Positions 1 to 12,700 of a stretch of 64,000 nt of DNA are shown here, piece by piece (the stretch's first letter is position 1; every line of letters starts with the position of its first letter). The DNA is taken from assembly GCA_030141605.1 (NCBI GenBank), contig JAQGDQ010002370.1, positions 461,167 to 525,166 of the forward strand, given 5' to 3'. This stretch comes from Tubiluchus corallicola. Its lineage: Eukaryota > Priapulida > Priapulimorpha > Priapulimorphida > Tubiluchidae. Below the pieces are notes generated by a model. The model worked only from the letters and a program-made list of their open reading frames with translations. It ran no database searches and was not told where the DNA came from. The translations under genes were made by a program, and so were the position numbers.

Positions 1-682
1 TTATCATATGCGCTAATAAGTTAACGTAGTGGTTTTGTTTTGTCACCCGCTGCAGTTATTCTCGTTATTTCTGGAAGTTAAACATTTAATCATTTGTCCA
101 GCGGTTTGCTTTTGAATTTCGCGCTGCTTTTCACAAGGGAAACAAGGTCATCACCAGCTGCAGCTCAAGCACTAGGTGACTAGGTATTTTGCGTGAATTT
201 TCCATGTTTATATCAGTATGAGAATTTCATAACCTGCATGAAGAAACGAAGCAACCAAACGTGCAAAAATTCTTGTAACTTTTAGTGGTAATAATCAGAT
301 TCATGCGATTTTAAATTTTTTTTATTAATTCACTTATATAAATTAGTATTCTAAAATAAATGCACATGGGAATTTTGATTAGTTTCTAAGATTCATTTAA
401 AGCCTTTGGAATGCATACTAAGGTGATGAGTGATGATGACTCATATTTCTATAACAGTAATAGGCTACACACTTCCGCAAATTGAATCAGTTGGTTACTT
501 GGGTTGAAACACTTCCATCTCAAAGTGAGTCTATCAAGATGCGCCTACTGTACAATAAGCCACACTATTAGCTGCTATTCTTCTCAATGCAAAGAGCACA
601 TGTAGCAACACAAGGATAAAAAATTAGTGAGGCAAACCGAATGAGGCAAAAGTTTCAGGAAAATTTCACTAGTAAAACAAAC
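1..682. other. PHLPP intron 10, part; no exon seen
   Basis: I looked on the minus strand for the next LRR (an HN-x-L-x-x-LP pattern) and found none. The sequence is A+T-rich with no recognisable element. The downstream PHLPP exons must lie beyond the left edge. Confidence 0.6.
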
Positions 683-778
683 CTGTTTGGAAGTATGGAC
701 AATCGATTGTGTCGTGCCAATAATTTTTCTAGCCTCCACAAGTCACAAATCCACTCTGGTAATTTGTTTAGTTCATTG
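683..778 (-). CDS. PHLPP: PHLPP exon 10: leucine-rich repeats
   Basis: The acceptor is CCCATTTAG and the donor is GTTTGT, weaker than the others. It encodes NELNKLPEWICDLWRLEKLL and then HNRLSILPNR, where PEWIC matches the family. It leaves in phase 2. No next exon is recognisable in 1-682. Confidence 0.88.
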
Positions 779-3700
779 CTAAATGGGAAAAAAATCAAAA
801 CATCAAAGTTCAAAGGTATTGTGCAACTGGCTTTCATTATTAAATTCATTAAATTATAACATTAAAAATGAGTTGGAAAGCTGCCTAATTTTACAAAATA
901 AAAGCCTCAACATGGAAACAGTGAGCAATGCCTAACATCAGCTACTTTGATAAACTTAAGCAATAAAGAGCACTCTCTCTATATGTAGACTGCAAAACAG
1001 TTATTAAGTTATTAAACGAACATGTTTGTTCCCAGAATTTGAGAAATACGACCGCAAGTGTTAATAAGTTCCATAAGCTTAACGACAAATACAGAGATTG
1101 ATATTCTACTACCTGTACCAAGTGTTTAGAAAAGCTAGCAGCAAATTTGTGTAACACTTACTGACTGAGGTCTAGAATCCGTAAATTTTCAGGCAGTGGG
1201 GTCATGTACACGCTCTGAAGACCTGAAAAAATAAAAAATTACAAGTACAATATTTGTTCACTAATGAATTGTGATAATACAAAAGAGTGGAACATGCGCA
1301 AAAGGAATGTCGTAACACTTTCCTAAAGTTAACAGGAAAAAGTAATAGACAAGTACAACGGCAATCAGAACACATTTCACACAATATGTGAAAAGAATCT
1401 GGAGCACTGTATTTACTTATTAAAGAAAGGTCTTTTAACCACTTTTGGCTGTAACAGACTGCCTGGTCTCCACCTTGAAATCACAATTACAGGCAAACAT
1501 TCCTTTAACACTATGTGAAAGAAAAGCTGGATTGTATGGCAAGAGAAATAATTGAGTGGCTATAATATGGAAATAGCGACCAAGGTTTTGCAGGGCTGCA
1601 CCTGATTGGTGAATGGATGAGTGATCACCAAGAAAAATTGTTTCCGGATGGTTTTATCTACCAACCATTTTTCTTGCTGAGGAGAATGCATAATGCATCT
1701 CATACATCCCTGCCAATTCAATTTGATCTTAAGAGGATTATAATTGCCAATGAACAGTTTTTTGGTTCACAACATCATTTAAATTGCCATTGTACGGTGG
1801 ATACTCACTTGTATCACGTTACCTTACATAAAAAATGCACATTTTGCCTTGATAAAACAAATAAAGTTAAAATACCTTTGCATGAGGAAAGAATTAAATC
1901 CTACACTATTAGAAAAGAAAGGCCTTGAAAAACATTAGACAAACAAGTAAATTATACTATAAAACACAATGGCAGTACGAAATTGCTACTTAAAGTACCA
2001 CAACTGATTTTGAGTCGTGGGATGTTATGCCATCAACTTACTGTTATGGGCAGTCCGCATATGTTTCAGACTTTGTCCGGAGACTTGCAACATCACCAGT
2101 TTATTGTGTTCACAGTTTAGATATTCTAGAGCAGTCAGATTACGCACATCTAAATTCGTAATCCTGTTGTGACTAACATCCAAATGTGTTAAATGCTCTA
2201 ACAGCTCAAATGTCATGGTTTCCACTGGAGGCAAGGTCAAGCAATTTAACCTAAAGTCCATCTGCAAATAAAAAATTAAGTAATTAGAAACTATTAAATA
2301 CTATTCGTGTTTAAGGATGCCTCAACAACAAAATGACAAGTGGCTAACTAATGACATACGCACCTTTTGGACATGTTTAAGACCAGACACAGTATCACCA
2401 GGTAATCGCTCCACATAGTTGCCCGTCATTACAATGTTATCGAGCTGAAAAGTACATATATAATCCTAATCACAATTCATCTGAGGAAATGTACATCTAT
2501 AGGTAGATCTGATGTTCTGAATATTCGATTACTTCTAAGTCACTAATTAGTTCATCTTTCTCATGCTCAGATCTTATTTTTTATAAAGGTCACACTTTGG
2601 ATACATACTTGGCACACGACAGCGGTTAAGTGATTAGTCACTGAAGTTTCCCACTGTTATTTATTCTCATAAAATGCACTCCCAGTTCCAGTTAACATAA
2701 GACAACAACAACAATAAGAAGAATTGGATATTAGAAGTTCTAAAATATAGAATATCATTCACCCAGCCTGTGGTACTCAAAGCAATGAGTTACACAGCCT
2801 ATACTACACAGAAACGGCACTCTTTAAGACCAGTTTAGCAGAAACTTTATACCTGATCAATAAGTCATCAGATCTTTAGAGCTATTAGTCTTCTGACGTA
2901 CACTAATTACCAAGAAATATATAACCTAAACTAAAGAACATAATCATAATCATTATTATCATTCATTAGGCCTCATTTTTCATTAATGAAACAATGGGTG
3001 CATCAGTAAAAGTAACCTATTAAATTACCGACTTAATATCAGTTGAAGACTGAAAACGTACGACGTACGAAAATGCCATTACATACCTGATTCATTCTAC
3101 TTAGGACTTCAGGAAGAACGCTGAACCTGTTGAATGCCAGTATGAGTTCAGATAGTTGCTTCATGTTGGCAAGTTCACTTGGTAGAGAACTGAGATGATT
3201 ATTGTGAAGATGCAGAGCCCGCAAACTGGAAAAGAAAACCAAAAGGAAGTTATATAATATATTAATAATATATTATATTATATAATTATCTCGTTACAAA
3301 CTCGAACCAGAGAAAAGTGAATAATATGTTAAACGTACGTTTTCAAAAAAACTGCACAAAAGCTGCTTGTGATTAACGGTAGCTTACTTATAGGTATAAA
3401 ACGGTAGCTTACTTGTAGGTATAAAAAAGTTATTGCAAATTTTGAGTGATGTAATATATTTAAATTGCATCATTTGCATAATAGGGTTAATTACGTAACG
3501 ACATCTAGGTTGATGTTTATTATTGTTCCGCCATTCCAAGATGCTAAAGATAAACCTTATCATTCTTCTCAAATACTCTGTACTACAGCTTCACCCATTC
3601 CACATACTTAAAGTGTGAACGAAACCACATATGGATCAAAATAACAAAACCATCAGTGTTATTCGAAACCAAACTTTTTACATAAATTATATGCAAATGC

Positions 3701-6700
3701 ACCTCAAATACCACAGGTATTCCTCAAAGGGTTTTAATGTTAACTTAACATATACTTAATTGTACATATACATAGTTGAAATACTTGTTTGTGGCGTCTT
3801 AGATGCCGTTGCGTGCGTAAGAGCCGCTTAATTAATATAGTACATGTACAAATAGTCTAATCTATAGGTGACGTTTTTTTCATCTGTTTGTCCCAGCGAT
3901 GTAAATACGGGCCCTTCAGTGGCAAACTCATAAGTTAATACACGTGTGTCAACACAAAAGGTAATGAGGAAGGGCAATGGGGCTTGTTGACTGTCACAAA
4001 TTAATCTCATAATGTATGGTGATGCAACTGACTTATAAGATTTTGGGTTACCATTCAAAATTATCAACACGATTATTTTGGAAAGAAACAATCATATATC
4101 GAGTTACAGCAAAAAGCTAATTAAGTTAAACTATCTTATTACGAAGTCGGTTCGTAATTGTTCATGTTTTACTGTAAAAAGCCCATAACAAGCGGCACTT
4201 AAAAAACAAACAGAAGCATTAAACTTTATCGGAAAAAATGCCAGTTAGTTATAAATTATGGTTTCACACACGTGAATGGTTTTCTGTGTCCAGGAAGAGG
4301 AAAGCAAGGATCACTGCTCTAACAGAACATGGAAATAAATAATTATAAACAGCTTATTTTAGCTAACACTGTAAACCGAGTCAAATGAGCTGCCAAACAC
4401 GATTAATTTTTACAAGGTAAAATAAGCGCGCATCTAGAAATGTGAACGCTCTCTGTAATTGCCAATTAAGGGAAAAGTCAACTGTGCGTGCGCATAGAAA
4501 GTTTACCCGTGCGAGTAAAGAAAGCAAATTATCAAATCCACAAATACCGACTAATCCTTATCCTTCGCTACCTTGGGTTACTTAATAAGCGTTAAGAAAT
4601 CACGCGACACAGGTATACTATGCAGAGTAACGGTGGCACAAGGGAAACAACCTTCTCTTGGGTAACCCTCTGCGGGGCCGTCTCTGAAGGTCATTAACAC
4701 TTATAAGCAAACCTAGATCCAGAAACAGGAACAGGGACTTTCAATTTATGCCTGGAACACGGGTGTATAACAGAAAGCTAACTGAAATTGAAAATTAAAA
4801 TTGAAATTAGCGCACGAATATCATAATTTGTATAACGATGCCACGACTATTTTAGCGAAATGAAACGAGTTAAAAGTAAACTCCGAAACGCGAAGCGTTG
4901 GTCTTCTCGCTTATCGAGTTTTTCTGCTTAATTGCCCATATTTCAATTTTACAGTCATTTGCAAATTTTGTTTTCGAGAAGGAACAGCTACGTTCTTAAA
5001 TGAAATTTCCGGCACGAAAATTGTTTCCATGTCACAAAAATTTCAATATTTTGTGTAGCTTGTTTTACTTTTGACAACCCATTGTGTATAAGCGTTCGGT
5101 ATGCTGCTGTCAAGTTACAACTTTCTGTGGAGAATTCTTTTACCCAAAGAATAATAATTATATCCTTAGGGGTTTCTCTTAAAGAAAACCGGGCGATTGT
5201 GTAGACATTAGGTCAAAATAAAGTATGCACTAAAATATTGAAAACTACAAGCCTTTTTAAATCAAACCTTAGATTAAATAATAATTAGCTCGGATTGTTA
5301 GATTTTGTTAAACTTTCAAAGCTACGCGCGGCACAGCGAATCCACTCAGACTGACAATAATGCATTTTGGCACATTCGAGTGGCTGACAAATAGGTGCGG
5401 TACCGTGATAAGCATGATCGTGAACTGCAGTGTTTGTCTTTGACATCACTATGACGTAGGGTTCATTTTCGGGACATCGCATCAGTGTCTTATAGTAATC
5501 TTCGCTTACGCAAACGTGCTTGACGGAGCAGGGAAGATGTCTACCATTGCACAAACAGTGGTTAGTTTGTGACGTAAGCGATAGCTGTGTTCAGTTGACG
5601 TTAGTTAAGTTTCCAAGGTAATTATTAAAATATTATAAGCAACTGCTAACTTTTATAGGCAAGAAAATATATAATTTGGACAGTAAATTATAATGAGATT
5701 GAGTCTATTGTCCGGTTTTATGTATTTGATGGTTGTTTTTCTGCAATTTTATCAACAATTACACTTACAATTATCCAAAGTTTCACTGGGGTTAAGGTCC
5801 GGATTGTTTCCAGGCCAATCGAATACTGGGATTTTGGTTCTGGTTAAAAAATTCTCCGCTGCATTTGACCGATGACATCGGCACCATCATACAGGAAAAT
5901 TATACATACATGAAAGCGCATTTGGTTGCCAATTTCTCTTGTAGAACTTGTACACATATCTAGGGCCCGCCATAGTTGTTCTTAGAGGGAACAAATATAG
6001 TCTAGCAGTTTCTGTCTTTTTACATGGCACCTTATATCATTTGGCCTTGTGGCTACCTCACGTGTCTGAATATATGTATCTCTCAACAAATATCTTGCCA
6101 GAATAAATATGTTGCTTGGGCGCATTTCAAATTGTTGCAGAGTTGATCAATCAGAAAAACATAACTTTTCCCCAACTTTTGGCTGTCCTGAGATTAGTTA
6201 ATAAATTAATTTCATCACAACTTTAGTGAACCGTTTGTCCGCGGGGCCATTAATAAATCTCTTACAAACGTCTTGTTAGAGGTGATAGTCGTCCTGTATA
6301 GTAAACGGTTCGATCAGAAAGTAAAAAACTATTTTGAGACAGATATTAATGATTTTGCTTTTAGGTTTCTCTGTCCACCTTTGTTGAACACATCGATTAG
6401 TGTGAAGGAATTTGTTTGGCTTTCGCAACGAGAGGTCACTAAAACATCCATGTCACTGTATTGAACTGGAACCATCAATTTGATATATTAGGCGTTACTT
6501 TTTTAAGGGGCCTAAAGATGTGGTTGAGGTTAATAAAAACAGCTAATTAGCAGGCAAAATACCCTGACAGGAGGCTGTCTATCTATTCAATGAAAGTATA
6601 CTACAAGAATAATTGTTTTTGAAATCATGACAAAAAGTTAAAGAACTAAACATATAGGATACGTCGAAAGTGCTGAACTTCTAAGGCTGAGCTGTATCTA

Positions 6701-9700
6701 AAATGTATATTACCTGAGATGGCAAAAACAGGTATGGTAAACTCAGGTAGCGAGCTCAAATCTTTCCCTCATTTACTCTTTCCTCTCAAAAATTATAACA
6801 ACTTTTATCCTTACTGCTGTGACTTGGCTATAAAAGAGAACGCACTGAAAATTGTCAACATAAAAATAAAAAGGACAAACAGGAAAAACAGGACGTACAA
6901 ACAAGAAGAGTATCTAAAAATACTGAAAGGATCTAAAATCCCGATTACGCAAAAAAGTCACAGTTTTTGATAATACCTCGGTTATTGAATTTGATAAGCT
7001 GACCTAAAGTCCTTAACCACAGCAACCTTATAACGTCACAATACCCTTGTTCTCAATAAAAAGGCATAGACTTATTTTTTTAAAAACGTCACTTGGCTTT
7101 CCCAGTGGTATTGTTTTATATTAACTGTAGCTCAAAAACCCTCCTTTTTCCCATTAGATATTTTGCGCAGGCGCAATCTATTAATCTAGACATATACAGC
7201 ACAGACCACCAATTTTTGCGGACTGGCATGATGGAGGACTGAAAGCATCTGCAGGTAATGAACTTTACAAAATTGATTGACCAGACAATAGGCACACATA
7301 ATACAGGTAGTTTGGTAGGCTACTAAAGCTATATCAGCAAAACCCACTGAGGATTACTGATGAAATGGGGGCCACTAACACAATGACGAACAATAGCATA
7401 TCCTAATCCACATACAATACGTGGAACCAGTAATTATTACAATAACTAGTGTAAACAACTCACTAGAGATGGGAAAAGTTATTACCCATGTTTGCAGTTT
7501 GTGACACTGATATCGTTTTTGTACTATATTTGTGACCTCTCTTACTTCGTTCCTATAATCAAATTAAGAGAAAATGTACGCTTAACTCTATTCATCAAGC
7601 TAAAGCGCCTTACTTTATCATGATTGTGTAATCTCAAAGAATTAATTTAAATAGTAAAAAATGGGACAATTCTGAGACATATGTACTACGCTATAAAATG
7701 TCCGGAATTTGACAATAACCACACTAACGCTACAGACGATTACCTATAAACAGGTTATTTCCTTAGATTTTCCCAAAGACGCAGAAGCTTGAAAACAACG
7801 TGTCAAAACAACGTGGCAAGAAAAAACTGTATGTCGCTACTGCTAAAATTTACAGCAGTGCCTACGTGTCCATTATTTTCAATACAAACTAGACGAAGGC
7901 GTTTCTTCTAACAGCTGATGTAGTTTCTCACTTCCTTAAGGAGGTAGAGGCCAGCACTCAAAACAATTTTTGCATTTTTCCTGCGCATCAACGGCTCTGT
8001 GCGACTGTTCTTGACTTTCTCTTCAAGGGGATTCCAGGTACCGTAGTCTAGGCGATCAAGTCCTACTTTTATTGATAACAAAATTTTAATATCGGTCTTT
8101 TGTAGTGAAGACATGTGTGTAACCTATTGGATATAACCTAATTGACTAACTAGACTTGATTTCTTTATAAATTTGCTGACACGTATGAAGTAATTTATGC
8201 ACCAACGTGGTTTTTTCAGTTGGTGATGATTATCTGTTCCAGCATGTAAACTTTTAATATGCAAAAGCTTTTCGGCTACTACTTAAAAATTACAAAAATT
8301 ATAAACTTGTAACTTTCACAGTCAAAAATAAATGTATTGTAACAGTATGCTGTGAAATTTCTACTTTGAAGGTACTTGCTTCTAATAGTATTGCAGTCTA
8401 GTTCAGCATATTTTTCTGTATCACCTCATATTAATAAAAAGAGAGCTCATACGTAGTAGAAAGACATGTTAGATAAATTAGGGTTTTGGTTATTTCTTTG
8501 ATATTAAAATTGAAGTTTTTGCAATTTAAGTCTTGTACGAAAGCATGGTAGGTTTAACTTGTGCAGCGACACCACTAAAATTTTTTACGCTTTCCTACAT
8601 TTTTCGACTATAATCATCAGTTTGTGGCCTAAGTTAACTCATTACGTTGTGCAAACTAAGGAGAAAATTATTATTCAAGCTTGTCTTCTAGAAAAGTACT
8701 TAGAACTATCCACTGAGTTCTCAACCCATCACCTTCAAGGGCAACTGCGGAATAATACGTAATTTTCTGAACATGACTGCAAACAGGAAAATGTGTTGTT
8801 ATCTTGGCAATGAAAAAGGCCGTGTCTCAGTAAAAATTATAAAAATTAACAGCTAAAAACTACTTGGTGATCAATTAAAAGAACACAGAACGAATTAAAC
8901 AGCAACACTGGATTAACATAATTTGCCTGAAACTATAGCTTTGTATATATTAAGAAACACAAAAAACCGCCTGCAAATAAAAAGATATTATGAGTTATAA
9001 AAGCCCAAGTGACTATAAAAGCATTAATTTACGTCTATAATAGTCCACGAGCAATATTGGGCGTTATTATTAATTTATTATATAGAACAGAAACTAGAAC
9101 GTACAGAAAGAGAAAAACTCGACCTCTGCGTCCTTCAGAACAACCCCTTGCAAACACCGAAAGTCTTCGGCAAAATTAAAAAACACTCGCAATTATTCTG
9201 CAATTCATCAAGCACCCTTTGACAAGCAAAATACTCGAGAAAATTTGTTGGCTTAATTATTTCTCAAAAGCTGTCCACAGCTTTCTTTAATTAAGAGATT
9301 CAAGGTCTATGGTAAGTCGGTTTTGATGCCCAATCATCAATAGTTTCGGCACTGTGCAGCATAACAGCATATTGTAAGGGAATTTAATTCAATAAGTACG
9401 TATTTAACTTAACACAAAACAAGCTGAACTAAATTCACGAAGACCTGATTTAGTACAAAATACGCAGCTTAACGTTTGGAATTTAATTTGTTAAAAATGC
9501 GCGTTTAATCAACTCTCATCTGAAAATTAAAACACGAGAAAGGTTCACTGCCACAGCAAAACCCAGTTTGTGTTAAAACAAAATGAGTAGAAATGCGTCT
9601 TGATGAAGCTGTGTGCGTAACTACTGTAGCTCGCATATTTTCCATTTATTTTCTGTTTATTTTTTGTTAGATTTTCTACTGTGCATTATTCGTTTTTACC

Positions 9701-12700
9701 CCAATTGGGCCTGTTTAACACGACCGATTTTGAACAGAATCTTCCATACTTAGCGCTATGTTTTGTTTTCGGTGAGCATTTGGGAAAAATCGCCGGTCAG
9801 CATTAATCAGTCACGTTTTCTTGGTGTTGTATTTACTACAAAGCTTATTACGCCTAGCCTACACCTAAGCAGAAACTAGACATTTTATTCTATAGTGGCT
9901 ACGTTAACCTCAGCTAAACTTTGCAAGCTGCACTGTTTTTGGTTTTTTTCTGTGTGTGTTCCATATGACGTTGCCAACTAATTACGAATATAAGCTCGTA
10001 GTTTCGCTGCTGCTGTGCATGTGGCACTTAAATTTTACCTTCCAACACAACTGATAGACTAATCAACATGAATCGTAATGTTGATTAGGTGTGATTGAGC
10101 CATATTTCTAACACATGAACCATGTCTTGAATTTCTGTGTGGGCGATTGACTACTTGAACCCAATTCTACATGTTTCATTAAATCGCCACGCAAGCATAA
10201 CTGGCTTATCCTACGGTTCAAACCTACTGACAACGGCAATGACAATAATAAATTCACCTGAGTAATTTTGACACTGCAAAAACTGATGAAAAAAATATCA
10301 GTGGAGGAAATAAACATCTACGTAAACACACAACAAAGAATGGAGAAAAAAACTGCCTGAAAATACAGTGGTAGTACTACTGATGGTTAATAGTAGCATG
10401 TCAAGTATTGTGTTAACAGTGCTAAAATAGCTTTTTGAAATCGCACAGAGTGAATCAGAGCGAGTTACTGGTGGTATAATCAAGTTCCGCAGTTTTCTGA
10501 GGAAGTGGGCGATTAGATGGGGGTGGGGTGGGTCGGCGAACGTGGATGGAGTTGTTTCAAAATTGAGTGATTGATTGCGTGTAGTATACAGTATTTAACA
10601 AATAATCTTTAAACAACTAACTTTGGCTACATCATATCACCTTGAGCTGAGATAGTACTACTTGCTCAATAAACATGTACTGCATTACTTGACAACTAAA
10701 ATTTTTGAATTTAATGAGAACAGCTTTTTATAGTGCGAGCGTTTCCGTTATATTGACTTTATTTTTAAATATAACTATTTTCTTAAAATATACATTCCCT
10801 CTGAGGAAATAGAAGACTACAAAGTTAAAGACAATAAGGCAGATGAAAATAGCCCACAACAGAATGTTTGGCAAAATTGCGGAAGGGATCTTCCTGAGTG
10901 TCGCCAGTCTTTTTAGTTACCTGTCTCAGTATTGCCTTACTTCGGTTGGCAATAACATTTCTCTCGCCCGATTGAAGGTTTTACGGTTTAAACATCTCGT
11001 TATATTAATTTACTTTGAAAATAATATTTTATCATCTTCAATACGTACTCAAAAAAAATCAAAGTCAAACGAATGGATAACGTAAGAGTGATAGACTGAA
11101 ATTTAACATTAGGAAGTCACTCAATTACTCATCTTTGTACATTAATATTATGCATGTACAATACCTTCAAATATACTACACTACACGCTAAGCTAACAAA
11201 AATAACATGCATCAAAAGTTATTATCATTTTAATTGCCGTTTATATATGCCGTTTTACTCTCTATACAATTTTTACAATTATATAGACTTTTAGGTCATC
11301 ATTTATGACCGTCGTACTGATACGTGTGCCAATCAGATACCAGTCCTTATATTACAATCTGATTGGCATGCAGTCTCCGTTATACACTATCATCTGAATG
11401 TACTTATTAATATGCAGTTGCCATTGGGTCATACTGTTTGTCTGGACTAAATGATTATGCGCCATCTTTTCTAACAGGCGATTATTATATAAGGTGTCTC
11501 ATAACTCACCTTGCACTTTTGATTCTAATTTGCTTTTTAAATTTATCTCCGACATCAGCAAACTCGTACATGAATCATAAGGGGCATTTGGCAATTGTTT
11601 TTATTCATTTTGACTGGAACCCCGGCGCTACAGCGACGACAGGTATGAGGTTTTTCGATCACCAACTGAAGTTACCGGAAATTTAGAACACCATAATTAT
11701 GGACGACAATATTGATAATTTTTTAACAAGGTGCAGTAATTCCTTGCCACTCACAGGCTGTGAGCGACTTTTTGATGCAGAATGTCCGACTTGCCATTGG
11801 ACTGGTCTCTAAAGCTATAGAGTTCCTTGAACAAGGCAGCGAAAATATCAAAGCTTACTCATTGTACTCGATTTTAATTCACTTGTACAAATTTTCAAAT
11901 ATTTTGCTTTGCTAAAAATATAGAAAATGAAAATTGTATAGTGATGTGTGGGACATCCTGCACATAACTACGTCTGTGAATTCGATGTGCACAGCAAAGT
12001 TATCCATAAACTAAAGTATTTGTACTTTGTTTCTTCACAGAACCCAGAGTTTGTTACTTAAAATTCTTCAAAACTGAAAAATTAAGTTTGATAAAATTTA
12101 GCGTTAGGATGTTGGATCGAAACTAACTTTTGTGAGCATCTTGGCAGCCATTGTTGCACGTCATAAACAAATCACGTGATCCTGATCTCAGAATTACATA
12201 TACAACGGTTTAGTAAGTTTAGTAAGGTACATGTTCAGCATATGTAATTGCGACCTCACAGATAGTCAGATTATTTTAGATAGCATAATTATGTTCTATT
12301 GCCAGATCATTTAAACAAATAATGCTAATTAAGTTGCAGTGCCGCGCTAACTAACTATTCATGTGGAGAATTAATCAGCAAATAAGAATAAATTCACCGT
12401 TAAAATCGGCTCCTCTCAACAACACCCTTAAACTAAAGGGTGAAAGGTCACTGAAAGAAAGTATTTAACATTGCAAATGAGCCCTTAACAAACTGATCGC
12501 TCTTGATCATTTACAACACTTCACTACTGAAGATTTGGTAGAATGTTTGAAACAATGGTTACTGTGTCATTAGGGTTTAATAATGGAAATTAACACAGCT
12601 AATGGTTTATTAGCATAACCTGAACTCTACAGGTTGTCTTAGCACATCAAAATGCATGTAACAGACAGTAAACAAGACTGGAAACAAACATAGCAGTGTC

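Noticed and set aside
1617-1928. 103-codon open frame on the plus strand
   Set aside because: It lies antisense within PHLPP intron 8, has no recognisable motif and no splice context, and is compatible with chance.
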